Below are positions 18,194 to 25,427 of a stretch of 44,351 bases of DNA, in pieces. Position 1 is the stretch's first letter; each line of letters begins with the position of its first letter. The notes beneath the pieces were generated by a model. It saw only the letters and a list, made by a program, of their open reading frames with translations, ran no database searches and was not told where the DNA came from. A program made the position numbers and the translations under genes. The DNA is from Ignavibacteriota bacterium (GTDB taxonomy: Bacteria > Bacteroidota > Ignavibacteria > Ignavibacteriales > Melioribacteraceae), in the NCBI GenBank assembly GCA_002746605.1, contig PDPT01000027.1, forward strand, positions 1-44,351. The letters are read 5' to 3'.

Positions 18194-18661
18194 ATGAATA
18201 GAGAAATAATACTAAAACCAATTGCTTTTGTAAAAAACAACCAAAAAGAAAAATCAGATAACAATTGGAGTGAAATTATCTCTGAAATCAAACTAACTGA
18301 TAATTTACCGATAGAATGTCTGGATGGTATTGAAACTTTTTCGCATCTGGAGATTATATATTTTCTTGATAAATCCAATAAAACAATTACCGGAAGTGAA
18401 CACCCAAGAGAAAATCCAAATTTTCCCAAAGTTGGAATTTTTGCACAAAGGAAAAAAGACCGCCCCAATCACATAGGGCTAACTATCGTTAATTTAATAA
18501 AAAAGGAAGGACGAAAACTGATTGTTTCAAATCTTGACGCAATAGATGGAACTCCAATTCTTGATATTAAGCCGGTTTTTAAAGAATATTTACCCAAAGG
18601 AGAAATCAAACAACCTGACTGGACAATAAAATTAATGAAAAACTATTGGAAAATTGAATAA
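18194..18661 (+). CDS. trmO: tRNA (N6-threonylcarbamoyladenosine37-N6)-methyltransferase TrmO-like
   Basis: 155 residues, the TsaA/YaeB beta-barrel methyltransferase family, which methylates t6A37 in tRNA decoding ACY using SAM. Visible signatures are KPIAFVKN at the start, EHPRENPNFPKVGIFAQR, KKDRPNHIGLTIVNL and LDAIDGTPILDIKPVF. In most members the third motif reads RPNPIGLS; His replaces Pro here. It is shorter than E. coli TrmO (about 235), which has a C-terminal extension, but equals the compact form of many bacteria and archaea. AAGGA precedes the ATG at 18194. The gene stands alone between gene-poor spacers and is flanked by two similar repeats, so it may have arrived by transfer. Confidence 0.88.
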   Translation: MNREIILKPIAFVKNNQKEKSDNNWSEIISEIKLTDNLPIECLDGIETFSHLEIIYFLDKSNKTITGSEHPRENPNFPKVGIFAQRKKDRPNHIGLTIVNLIKKEGRKLIVSNLDAIDGTPILDIKPVFKEYLPKGEIKQPDWTIKLMKNYWKIE

Positions 18662-18702
18662 GTTAAAAATAAAATACAAAATTTTAGCTTAGTGTAAACC
18701 CG

Positions 18703-18749
18703 AAAGTTTATTACTTTTTTACTGCACGGCTTGCTATACACTAAACATT
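18703..18749 (+). repeat. Downstream copy of the repeat flanking trmO
   Basis: 47 bp similar to 18127-18172 and in the same orientation, 41 bp past the trmO stop. It overlaps an inverted repeat: TTAGTGTA at 18689-18696 is the exact complement of TACACTAA at 18737-18744, so the region can fold as one long imperfect hairpin. Confidence 0.4.
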
Positions 18750-19134
18750 TGATTATAAAAAATTAATGAGCATTGTTAGTAAATTAGAATGTTTACATTT
18801 TTCTGCCAAAACTTGCTTTGATTTACTTTTTTATTTAACACCATACAAAAGTAATTGCCATGTAAATGCCTATCTGTCTTATGAATTTGCTAGTTCGGCT
18901 CTTATTGGCTAACTTAATTTATCAAAATAAAAAAATATGCAATTAATAACATACAATATGTTATATAAATATAACTCATATTTTATAGGTTATTTGCATT
19001 TAGCATAAAAATGACGGATAATTATCAACATTTACAGTTATCTAAGTTGAAATTGCTGGATACATATGTTAAAGAGTTGTACGTGATATTGGAGACACAA
19101 ATACAAATAAAGAAAGGTTTAAATTTCTACGAAT
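18750..19134. other. AT-rich spacer with a weak broken small reading frame
   Basis: Mostly stop-rich in every frame. From ATG 19011 a frame reads MTDNYQHLQLSKLKLLDTYV and another frame, open from about 19059, reads VVRDIGDTNTNKERFKFLRI and ends at a TGA (19136-19138) overlapping the next ATG as ATGA. A single shift between them would give a coherent helical peptide of about 43 residues. This could be a decayed small gene coupled to the following one, or chance. Confidence 0.25.
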
Positions 19135-19311
19135 ATGAAAAAACAAAACACATTATTCTTGACACTGGGACTTGGTATTTGTTCTGCGACACTGTTAGTT
19201 GACCGTTTTCTAGTCACTATACCTGATCGGTTAGCTATTATTTTAATGGTAATATCAAGCACTTCATTAATTTATCACATTATTCTCTTAAATAAAAATA
19301 AACAAAAGTAG
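19135..19311 (+). CDS. Small two-helix membrane protein (58 aa)
   Basis: A 58-residue frame beginning MKKQNTLFLTLGLGI. It has two hydrophobic segments, about residues 7-28 and 33-52, split by DRFLVTIPDRL, and a basic tail NKNKQK. This is the pattern of a small inner-membrane protein, far better than the overlapping frame from 19011. No family is recognised. Its ATG overlaps the stop of a possible decayed upstream frame (ATGA). A ribosome binding site, AGAAAGG, is present but about 18 bp upstream. A second good one, GAAAGGAG at 19311-19318, overlaps the stop and has no gene after it, as if a downstream gene had been lost. Confidence 0.45.
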   Translation: MKKQNTLFLTLGLGICSATLLVDRFLVTIPDRLAIILMVISSTSLIYHIILLNKNKQK

Positions 19312-19366
19312 AAAGGAGAATATTCTGGATATATATTTTAATGAGATATTTTTTTTGTTTAAAAAA

Positions 19367-20326
19367 TTATTTTGGAACTGTAGTCAACAAATCTCTAGCT
19401 AATAAAGTAGAAAGTTTTTTTGCACCACATAGATTCATATGCGAAAAATTATAAAAGTTAGTAGTATCTCTACAAATTGAAGAACTATTATAATCAAAGA
19501 AAAAAATATTTTGATTATTTTTTTCCAGGGAATGATAATATTGAGCTATTTCTTTTTCCCCAATTGCATTTTCAGTTATTTTATAAAATATGGGTAAGCT
19601 AACCAGTACAAGCTTAATATCATTTTTGATACAAATATTTATCAATTCATTCAAATATTTTTTGAATTCGGAAGTAATACGGCACTTGAATTCTTGATTT
19701 TTACTTAGGTATTCATCAACATTTATAGTCCACTTAGAATTATCCGGGAAAAATCCTTTAATATAAATCTCTTTTCCTAGAAAGCTCTTCAACAATCCAG
19801 TTACCAGATCAACTCCAAAATCAAAATTGTAGTATAATAAATTGGCAGGGAAAAAGTACTTATTCTTCCACAAGTTTTGATCAATACTCAACAATCCATG
19901 ATATAAAGATTCATTGTCAAGATAAGGCAAATACTTGAATGGTTTAAATATTATTTTCGATATACTGCCCCCAAAAAAAGATAAATCTTGTATGATAATT
20001 TTAGGAACTTTGTTATTTGTTAAATACCACTTAAGTTTAGGAATTTGAACACCTAAGTCTGAACCGTCTGAACTAATATTAAAACAGGTCAATCCCATTT
20101 TTTGTTCAATTATCTCAGGATTTACAGCTTTAAGTGATCTTGAGGTTCCACAAACTATTATGTCTGCATTAATCTTACCTTCATTAATTTTATTCAAAAC
20201 ACCATAATCCTCAACATTTATCTCTCTTACTAACCACTTAATAGTTTGATCATATACAAACAAGACAAGTAAAAAAATTAGACAAAAAATTAAACTTCTT
20301 TTTATGTATTGGAATAAATTTTTCAT
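19367..20326 (-). CDS. Membrane-anchored SGNH-like protein, partner of the MBOAT acyltransferase
   Basis: 319 residues from ATG 20326 (a TTG 12 bp further up is possible). One membrane segment at about residues 11-26 anchors a soluble domain. Its start contains VCGTSRSLKAVNP, which fits the block I Ser of SGNH/DltD-like enzymes, and the C-terminal FSHMNLCGAKKLS fits block V (usually Asp-x-x-His, then N-x-x-G). The Asp of that pair is not obvious here. Such proteins commonly sit next to MBOAT genes (AlgI/AlgX-like, DltB/DltD-like pairs) and complete acetyl transfer to a polysaccharide or teichoic-type polymer outside the membrane. The out-of-frame end of the MBOAT gene stops 8 bp before its ATG, so the two form an operon. 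Confidence 0.75.
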   Translation of the reverse strand: MKNLFQYIKRSLIFCLIFLLVLFVYDQTIKWLVREINVEDYGVLNKINEGKINADIIVCGTSRSLKAVNPEIIEQKMGLTCFNISSDGSDLGVQIPKLKWYLTNNKVPKIIIQDLSFFGGSISKIIFKPFKYLPYLDNESLYHGLLSIDQNLWKNKYFFPANLLYYNFDFGVDLVTGLLKSFLGKEIYIKGFFPDNSKWTINVDEYLSKNQEFKCRITSEFKKYLNELINICIKNDIKLVLVSLPIFYKITENAIGEKEIAQYYHSLEKNNQNIFFFDYNSSSICRDTTNFYNFSHMNLCGAKKLSTLLARDLLTTVPK

Positions 20327-20334
20327 AAAATAAA

Positions 20335-20514
20335 TCAAAATTGAAAATAAATAAATTCTTGTAACCTAAACTCACCAAAAGAAATAATAACAATTATCAT
20401 AACAATATAAAATAGCCATCTATAAAAAATTTTACTATTAGCTATCAATTCCCGCATCTTATATTTTCTTTGTAAAAAATGAACTATCTCCATAAAAAAT
20501 ATACTCTGTAGAAC
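20335..20514 (-). pseudogene. Out-of-frame C-terminal part of the MBOAT gene
   Basis: Shifted by one base from the main MBOAT frame, this stretch is open from 20514 and reads FFMEIVHFLQRKYKMREL, then a hydrophobic helix (WLFYIVMIIVIISFGEF), ending EFIYFQF. That ending is typical of MBOAT C-termini. Rejoined, the protein would be about 470 residues, the normal family length. The stop codon (20335-20337) lies 8 bp before the ATG of the SGNH-like gene, as expected for an operon. An ATG at 20493 could allow separate translation as a 52-residue peptide. Confidence 0.8.
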
Positions 20515-21748
20515 TCAAGACTTTTAAGAATTCATTAACCTTTAATGGAAAAATATTTTTTATGACATAAATTGCATCACTAAAAGAATTTGCCCTAAAA
20601 AATATCCAAGCAAAGAGGACTAAGTGAAATGTAACAAATATGTCAATTATTTTACGTATCCAATTATTACTCAATTTTATGAACAAATAAAATCTATCAA
20701 CAATACTTTTTGTCCAAATTGCTATAATTAAATAAATACCGTGAATTGCACCCCATATCACAAAAGTCCAATTAGCTCCATGCCATAAACCACTTACTAA
20801 AAAAGTAACAAATAAATTAAAATACCATCTAGCTTTATTGACTCTATTACCTCCTAACGGAATATATAAATAATCTCTAAACCAGGTTGATAAAGAAATA
20901 TGCCATCTTTTCCAAAACTCAGAAATACTTTTAGCATAATAAGGCCTATCAAAATTTTTCATCAAATCGTACCCTAAAATCTGAGCAGAACCAATAGCAA
21001 TATCAGAATAACCTGAAAAATCACAGTATATTTGGAAAGCAAAAAAATAAGTAGCAAGTAAAAGAGTTACACCATGATAACTTTGGACATCATTATAAAT
21101 GTGATTTACTAAAATAGCTAATCTATCAGCAATAACCACTTTTTTAAAGAATCCCCATAAAATAAGCTTTATTCCATCACTTACACGTTTACTATTAAAT
21201 TCGTGCTTTTTATAAAACTGTGGTAAAAGTCTTGTTGATCTTTCAATTGGACCTGCTACTAACTGAGGGAAAAAAGATACATACAGAGCAAAATATCCTA
21301 AGTGATGTTCAGCTTTTTGTTTCCCCTTATAAACATCGATCGAATAACTTAATGTTTGAAAAGTATAAAATGAAATTCCAACAGGTAACAACAATTTAAA
21401 GGTAGGTGAATCATAGAATAAATTAAAAGAATTTAAAACAGTAAGAACAGAATTTGAAAAAAAATTAAAATACTTAAATGTAAATAATAATCCTAAATTA
21501 GAAAAAAGACTTAAATAAAGAAACTTTTTTCTATTCTCAACCTTTTCTTCTTGTTCCATCATTATCCCGGAATAATAATCTATTATTGTTGAAATAATAA
21601 TTAGAATAACGTACTCAGGCTTCCAACACATATAAAAATAGTAACTTGCTACAAGTAAAAATGACCACTTATATTTAAATGGTATTAAAAAGTAAAAGAA
21701 TACTACTACTGGGAAAAAAATTAAAAAATGTATTGAATTAAATAACAT
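20459..21748 (-). CDS. MBOAT family O-acyltransferase, frameshifted near its 3' end
   Basis: The main frame runs from ATG 21748 (MLFNSIHFLIFFP, the usual start; a TTG 24 bp upstream is less likely) for 429 residues. It is a polytopic AlgI/DltB-like acyltransferase that passes acyl groups across the membrane. Family marks are LVAGPIERSTRLLPQF, YCDFSGYSDIAIG, FWKRWHISLSTWFRDYLYIP and SGLWHGANW with the catalytic His at about 323. The frame ends abruptly at KKI, without the last membrane helix and the FIYFQF ending typical of the family. Both are encoded in the +1 frame immediately downstream (see 20335-20514). One base appears to be extra near 20510-20517. This is a true mutation or a sequence error. 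Confidence 0.85.
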   Translation of the reverse strand: MLFNSIHFLIFFPVVVFFYFLIPFKYKWSFLLVASYYFYMCWKPEYVILIIISTIIDYYSGIMMEQEEKVENRKKFLYLSLFSNLGLLFTFKYFNFFSNSVLTVLNSFNLFYDSPTFKLLLPVGISFYTFQTLSYSIDVYKGKQKAEHHLGYFALYVSFFPQLVAGPIERSTRLLPQFYKKHEFNSKRVSDGIKLILWGFFKKVVIADRLAILVNHIYNDVQSYHGVTLLLATYFFAFQIYCDFSGYSDIAIGSAQILGYDLMKNFDRPYYAKSISEFWKRWHISLSTWFRDYLYIPLGGNRVNKARWYFNLFVTFLVSGLWHGANWTFVIWGAIHGIYLIIAIWTKSIVDRFYLFIKLSNNWIRKIIDIFVTFHLVLFAWIFFRANSFSDAIYVIKNIFPLKVNEFLKVLSSTEYIFYGDSSFFTKKI

Positions 21749-21870
21749 AAAATAATCTAAAACTGCATACAAGCTTAATTTACAAAAAAAATTTTTATAT
21801 ATAATATTGAAATAATAATCGAAATAATCTATTTTTTATTTAACTTTATACTAAAGGGAAATATTCATTT

Positions 21871-22068
21871 TTAGTTGAAATAAAAAAAGAAAAGAGCTCC
21901 TCTATGTTTAAAATACAAATAATCTAAGAAAAAATCTTGCATGGTTACAAGAACAACCATTGGAATCACTACTGTCCAAGATAAAAAATAGTTATTAAAA
22001 AACTGCTCAAGTTGGATAGATATGCAATAAATATGAACCCTAACATTCAGTTTCTCAGAAATTTTTAA
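21871..22068 (-). other. Possible remnant of a membrane protein gene
   Basis: On the minus strand, between the PLP-enzyme gene and the MBOAT gene, one frame stays open for about 65 codons with no ATG near its start. It reads QLEQFFNNYFLSWTVVIPM, then VVLVTMQDFFLDYLYFKHRG and an aromatic end FFFYFN. Composition suggests one membrane helix and a C-terminus. I recognise no family. It may be the tail of a deleted gene or chance in AT-rich sequence. Confidence 0.25.
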
Positions 22069-22071
22069 TGA

Positions 22072-23025
22072 TTATAAATAGTCTTTGGTTTTTGCAAATA
22101 CACCCAAAAGTCCGCCGGTATGAAGAAACATAATTTTGCTTTTCTTTTTCTTGCTTAACACATTTTCATTATAAGCATAAAATGCTTTTCCAGTGTAAAC
22201 AGGATCAAACAAAATTCCCGTTGAGTTAAAAAATTCTTTTATCAACTCAACTTTTTGGGGAACTATTTTTTTATATCCTTCTTCGGAATAAGTATCTAAG
22301 ACTTCCAGATTTTTGTAGTTTACTTTAATTTTTAAGTTATATTTTTTAACAGTTTCTTCGCAAAGGTTTTCGATGTAAGCTTTAATTTCTTTTGATTTTT
22401 CAATAACACTTACACTAAATATTTTAAAGTTTTCTTTAAGCAAAGCCTGACCAACTAAAAGACCGGCAATAGTTCCGCCACTTCCGAGAGCGAGATAAAT
22501 TCCTTTAATCTTTTTCATATCGATTTGTTTTCTCAGTTCATCAACAAAATTTATGTAACCCCAAACTCCTGGCGGAGATGAACCTCCTGTTGGAATAATA
22601 TAGGCATTTATATTTTTTTGTTTTAGTTGATACTGTTCTTCTTCCATAATATTATTCACAAAAGAATATTCTTTTTTATTCAAGAATTTTATTTCAGCTC
22701 CGGTTAAATTATCAAGGAACAAATTGCCCGCAGGTTTCTGATTTGAATTTCCCCAAAGAAATAATTTGGCTTTAAATCCGAGAGAAGTTGCTGCAATTGC
22801 CGTAGCTCTTGCATGATTTGATTGATCACCACCGCAAGTAAAAATGTAAGCACTTTTTTGTTGCTTGGCATCATAAAGCAAATATTCCAATTTCCTAATT
22901 TTATTCCCACTTAATTCTGTTCCCGTAAAATCATCTCGTTTTATTAAAAATTCACTTCCCTTAAATTTAACTTTTTGAATTGGCGTAGGAATATTAGCAA
23001 TATTCAATTTCTTTATGTTTGTCAT
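22072..23025 (-). CDS. PLP-dependent D-cysteine desulfhydrase/ACC deaminase-like enzyme
   Basis: 317 residues of the fold-type II PLP family that includes D-cysteine desulfhydrase and 1-aminocyclopropane-1-carboxylate deaminase. The start has the family's PTPIQKV and FLIKRDDFTG. ELSGNKIRKLEYLL carries the PLP Lys (GNKxRK), followed by TCGGDQSNHARATA for substrate binding. Later come PTGGSSPPGVWGY and LGSGGTIAGLL, the phosphate-binding loop. The end, FLHTGGLLGVFA, is also typical. Motifs alone cannot separate the two activities; D-cysteine desulfhydrase is more usual in bacteria of this kind. It is the last gene of a minus-strand operon, 2 bp after kdsB. Confidence 0.88.
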   Translation of the reverse strand: MTNIKKLNIANIPTPIQKVKFKGSEFLIKRDDFTGTELSGNKIRKLEYLLYDAKQQKSAYIFTCGGDQSNHARATAIAATSLGFKAKLFLWGNSNQKPAGNLFLDNLTGAEIKFLNKKEYSFVNNIMEEEQYQLKQKNINAYIIPTGGSSPPGVWGYINFVDELRKQIDMKKIKGIYLALGSGGTIAGLLVGQALLKENFKIFSVSVIEKSKEIKAYIENLCEETVKKYNLKIKVNYKNLEVLDTYSEEGYKKIVPQKVELIKEFFNSTGILFDPVYTGKAFYAYNENVLSKKKKSKIMFLHTGGLLGVFAKTKDYL

Positions 23026-23027
23026 TT

Positions 23028-23780
23028 CTACTTCATTATTTCTTTATAATAATTTCTGGCTGCATCCAAATCTTCTTGAGTATCAACGGAAATACTATCA
23101 AACTCAGTAACTACAACTTTTATTTTCATTCCGTTTTCCAACATCCGTAATTGTTCGAGCTTCTCAAACTTTTCCAAGTCAGTTGGGAGAAAAGATGTAA
23201 ACTTAAATAATGCTTCTTTTCGATAAACATAAAGACCAACATGTTTATAATACTCCCCGAGTCTTAATCTTTGTTCATCGGAATCGGCATCTCTCACGCA
23301 TGGTATTGGTAACCGTGAAAAATAGAGTGCATAGCTGCTGTAATCGAAAACTACTTTTGGTATTGAGCGGGAAAATAGCTCTTCGGGAGTTGTAATTCTT
23401 TTCGCCAGCGTAGAAACATTAACACTTTTATCAAAAAGTAAAGGTTCGATTGCTTCGTCAATCATTTTACCAGGAATAAAAGGTTCATCGCCTTGAATAT
23501 TAACGATTATTTCGGCACTCGGAGTTTTCTTTGCAACGTAAGCTATTCTATCGGAACCGGTTTGTATCTCTTTTGGTGTCATTACAACAAAAGCACCAAA
23601 ACTTTTTGCCGTTTCAAAAATTCTTTTATCATCAGTCGCAATTATCACTTCGGAAATAAGTTTGGATTTGTTCACACTTTCCCAAGTGTGTTGAATCATT
23701 GGTTTACCTCCAATATCGGCGAGTGGTTTTCCTTTTAATCGGCTCGATGAATATCTTGCAGGTATAATTCCAATAATCAT
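23028..23780 (-). CDS. kdsB: 3-deoxy-manno-octulosonate cytidylyltransferase
   Basis: 250 residues, usual length. It activates Kdo with CTP for lipopolysaccharide core synthesis, so the organism should make Kdo-containing LPS. The N-terminal nucleotide-binding segment IIPARYSSSRLKGKPLADIGGKPM, ATDDKRIF, VMTPKEIQTGSDRIAY, NIQGDEPFI and KHVGLYVYRKEAL all match KdsB. The C-terminal VDTQEDLDAARNYY is also typical. Spacing is 4 bp to gatC upstream and 2 bp to the PLP gene downstream, indicating one transcript although the functions are unrelated. Confidence 0.96.
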   Translation of the reverse strand: MIIGIIPARYSSSRLKGKPLADIGGKPMIQHTWESVNKSKLISEVIIATDDKRIFETAKSFGAFVVMTPKEIQTGSDRIAYVAKKTPSAEIIVNIQGDEPFIPGKMIDEAIEPLLFDKSVNVSTLAKRITTPEELFSRSIPKVVFDYSSYALYFSRLPIPCVRDADSDEQRLRLGEYYKHVGLYVYRKEALFKFTSFLPTDLEKFEKLEQLRMLENGMKIKVVVTEFDSISVDTQEDLDAARNYYKEIMK

Positions 23781-23784
23781 TTTA

Positions 23785-24078
23785 CTATTTGTTATTTATT
23801 ACTTTTGGAACTTTAAAATGTTCGGACGTAGAATCGGGTGCATTTTTAAGAGCATCTTCTGTTGGAGTTGATTGATGAATTTTATCTTCTCTAAAAACAT
23901 TTGTATTTTCTATAGGATGAGAAAGGGGTTCTACATTACTCGTATCCAACTCGTTTAGTTTTTCAACGTAAGTTAAAATTTTATTCATCTCATCGGTAAA
24001 ATTTTTAATTTCATCTTCTTTAAACTCAAGTCTTGCTAATTCTGCAATTTTTTTCACTTCGTCTTTTGTTACTGACAT
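23785..24078 (-). CDS. gatC: Asp/Glu-tRNA amidotransferase subunit C
   Basis: 97 residues, full length. GatC helps GatA and GatB fold and amidate mischarged Glu-tRNA(Gln) or Asp-tRNA(Asn). Key segments are VKKIAELARLEFKEDE at the start, the helix FTDEMNKILTYVEKLNELDTSNVEPL, and FREDKIHQSTPTEDALKNAPD near the end. gatA and gatB are not in this window. It sits 17 bp after the Ste24-like gene and 4 bp before kdsB. Confidence 0.95.
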   Translation of the reverse strand: MSVTKDEVKKIAELARLEFKEDEIKNFTDEMNKILTYVEKLNELDTSNVEPLSHPIENTNVFREDKIHQSTPTEDALKNAPDSTSEHFKVPKVINNK

Positions 24079-24095
24079 TTTTAATTCCCAAATGT

Positions 24096-25181
24096 TTATA
24101 GATTTTTTATATGAGCAATTCTGTTTTTAATTGAAGGATGACTATAGAAGAACCATTCAATAAAAGGATGAGGCTCTTTATCGCCCAAATTTTGCTCCGT
24201 TAATTTTGTTAGTGTCGTTACAAAAATATCTTTTTTATCAGTTGTACGAACTGCATATTCATCAGCCTGATATTCATGTTTACGCGAAAGAATATTTGTC
24301 AATGGTGTTTGAATTAGCCCGATTAGCATTGACCACAAAGTTAAAACGGGCAATGCTGCAATTTCAGTTATTTTATTGAATCCAAACCAACTTAAAGAAT
24401 TTTCGTATAACACAGAAAGTAAATATAATGTAATAAAACTAGAAATTGTACCGACAATTATATTTATAATAATGTGCTTATGTTTATAATGACCAAGCTC
24501 GTGAGCAATCACAGTTTCAATTTCTTCATTGGAAAATTTTTCCGTTAATGTATCGCCCAAAATTATTTTTTTAGTTTTTCCAAGTCCTGTAAATGCTGCA
24601 TTAGCTTTTTTTGTATTTTTGCTCATATTGAATTTAAAAATATTTTCAACTTTTAGATTTACATTTTCCGATAATTTTAGGATTCTATTTTTTAAGTCTT
24701 CATCATCAATTGGTGTAATTTTATAGAATAACGGAAGAATTACAATCGGAACTATCTTAGCCAAAACTACAGAAACAAGAAAAAGCAATATTGCAAAAGG
24801 AAGCCACCATAAATTTCCGTAACTGTTTAAAACAAAAAAGAAAAGAAGCAAAAGGGGTACACCAATAACAAGCCCGACAAGCATAGTTTTTAAGTTTTCC
24901 CAAATCCATGCAAAAAATGTTTGAGTGGATAAATTGTACTTATGCTCTAAAATAAATTCAGAATAAAAACTAAGCGGAAAAAATATTACTGACATCGCAA
25001 TTCCGGTTACTGCCGTAAAAGCTAGAAAAATAAGATAATTATTTTCAAGGTGAATTTGAATTTGGTTAACTAACCATTTGCTTAATCCTGTTTGTACAAA
25101 AAGAAAAATTATTATAAAAGTGAGAATGCTTTTTGTAATACTTAAAGTAAGTTTTATATTGTTATATTTTTTTGGATCCAT
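24096..25181 (-). CDS. Ste24-like M48 family membrane metalloprotease
   Basis: 361 residues, several membrane helices around a zinc protease site. HELGH at 227-231 is the zinc-binding motif (IAHELGHYKHKH) and EYQADEYA at 303-310 supplies the third ligand, Glu303. The block NAAFTGLGKTKKIILGDTL is characteristic of the CAAX prenyl protease 1 (Ste24) branch of M48, as is LYKI/LPLFYKITPI. In bacteria such proteins do membrane-protein quality control rather than prenyl processing. The chain is somewhat shorter than eukaryotic Ste24 (about 430). It heads the minus-strand operon with gatC, kdsB and the PLP enzyme; about 250 bp separate it from the symporter upstream. Confidence 0.9.
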   Translation of the reverse strand: MDPKKYNNIKLTLSITKSILTFIIIFLFVQTGLSKWLVNQIQIHLENNYLIFLAFTAVTGIAMSVIFFPLSFYSEFILEHKYNLSTQTFFAWIWENLKTMLVGLVIGVPLLLLFFFVLNSYGNLWWLPFAILLFLVSVVLAKIVPIVILPLFYKITPIDDEDLKNRILKLSENVNLKVENIFKFNMSKNTKKANAAFTGLGKTKKIILGDTLTEKFSNEEIETVIAHELGHYKHKHIIINIIVGTISSFITLYLLSVLYENSLSWFGFNKITEIAALPVLTLWSMLIGLIQTPLTNILSRKHEYQADEYAVRTTDKKDIFVTTLTKLTEQNLGDKEPHPFIEWFFYSHPSIKNRIAHIKNL

Positions 25182-25427
25182 TAAAATAAAACTGCAAAAT
25201 TTTTTGTAATTGTTAAGTGCAAAGATAAGGAATTAATGTTGATTTTCGGATTAGAAAAATTAAGTTCGATGGATATAAGATTTCATCGAGCTGTATTTAT
25301 CGCGTAAAAAATACTGGCACTAACATATGCTGAAAATAAAATTATCCGTTATATCACATTTGGGATATCTCCCTTTTTATGATATTTTTACACAATATTT
25401 GCTTAAAAGACTAATTGCAAGTTGTAC

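Noticed and set aside
18100..18760. True integron attC sites around trmO
   Set aside because: The expected RYYYAAC and GTTRRRY core boxes are not present in either flank; only direct similarity of the two flanks and one inverted repeat can be supported.
19011..19202. A 63-codon frame with ATG start after trmO
   Set aside because: Its second half overlaps the better-supported 58-residue membrane protein in another frame, it has no ribosome binding site, and its sequence looks like nothing known.
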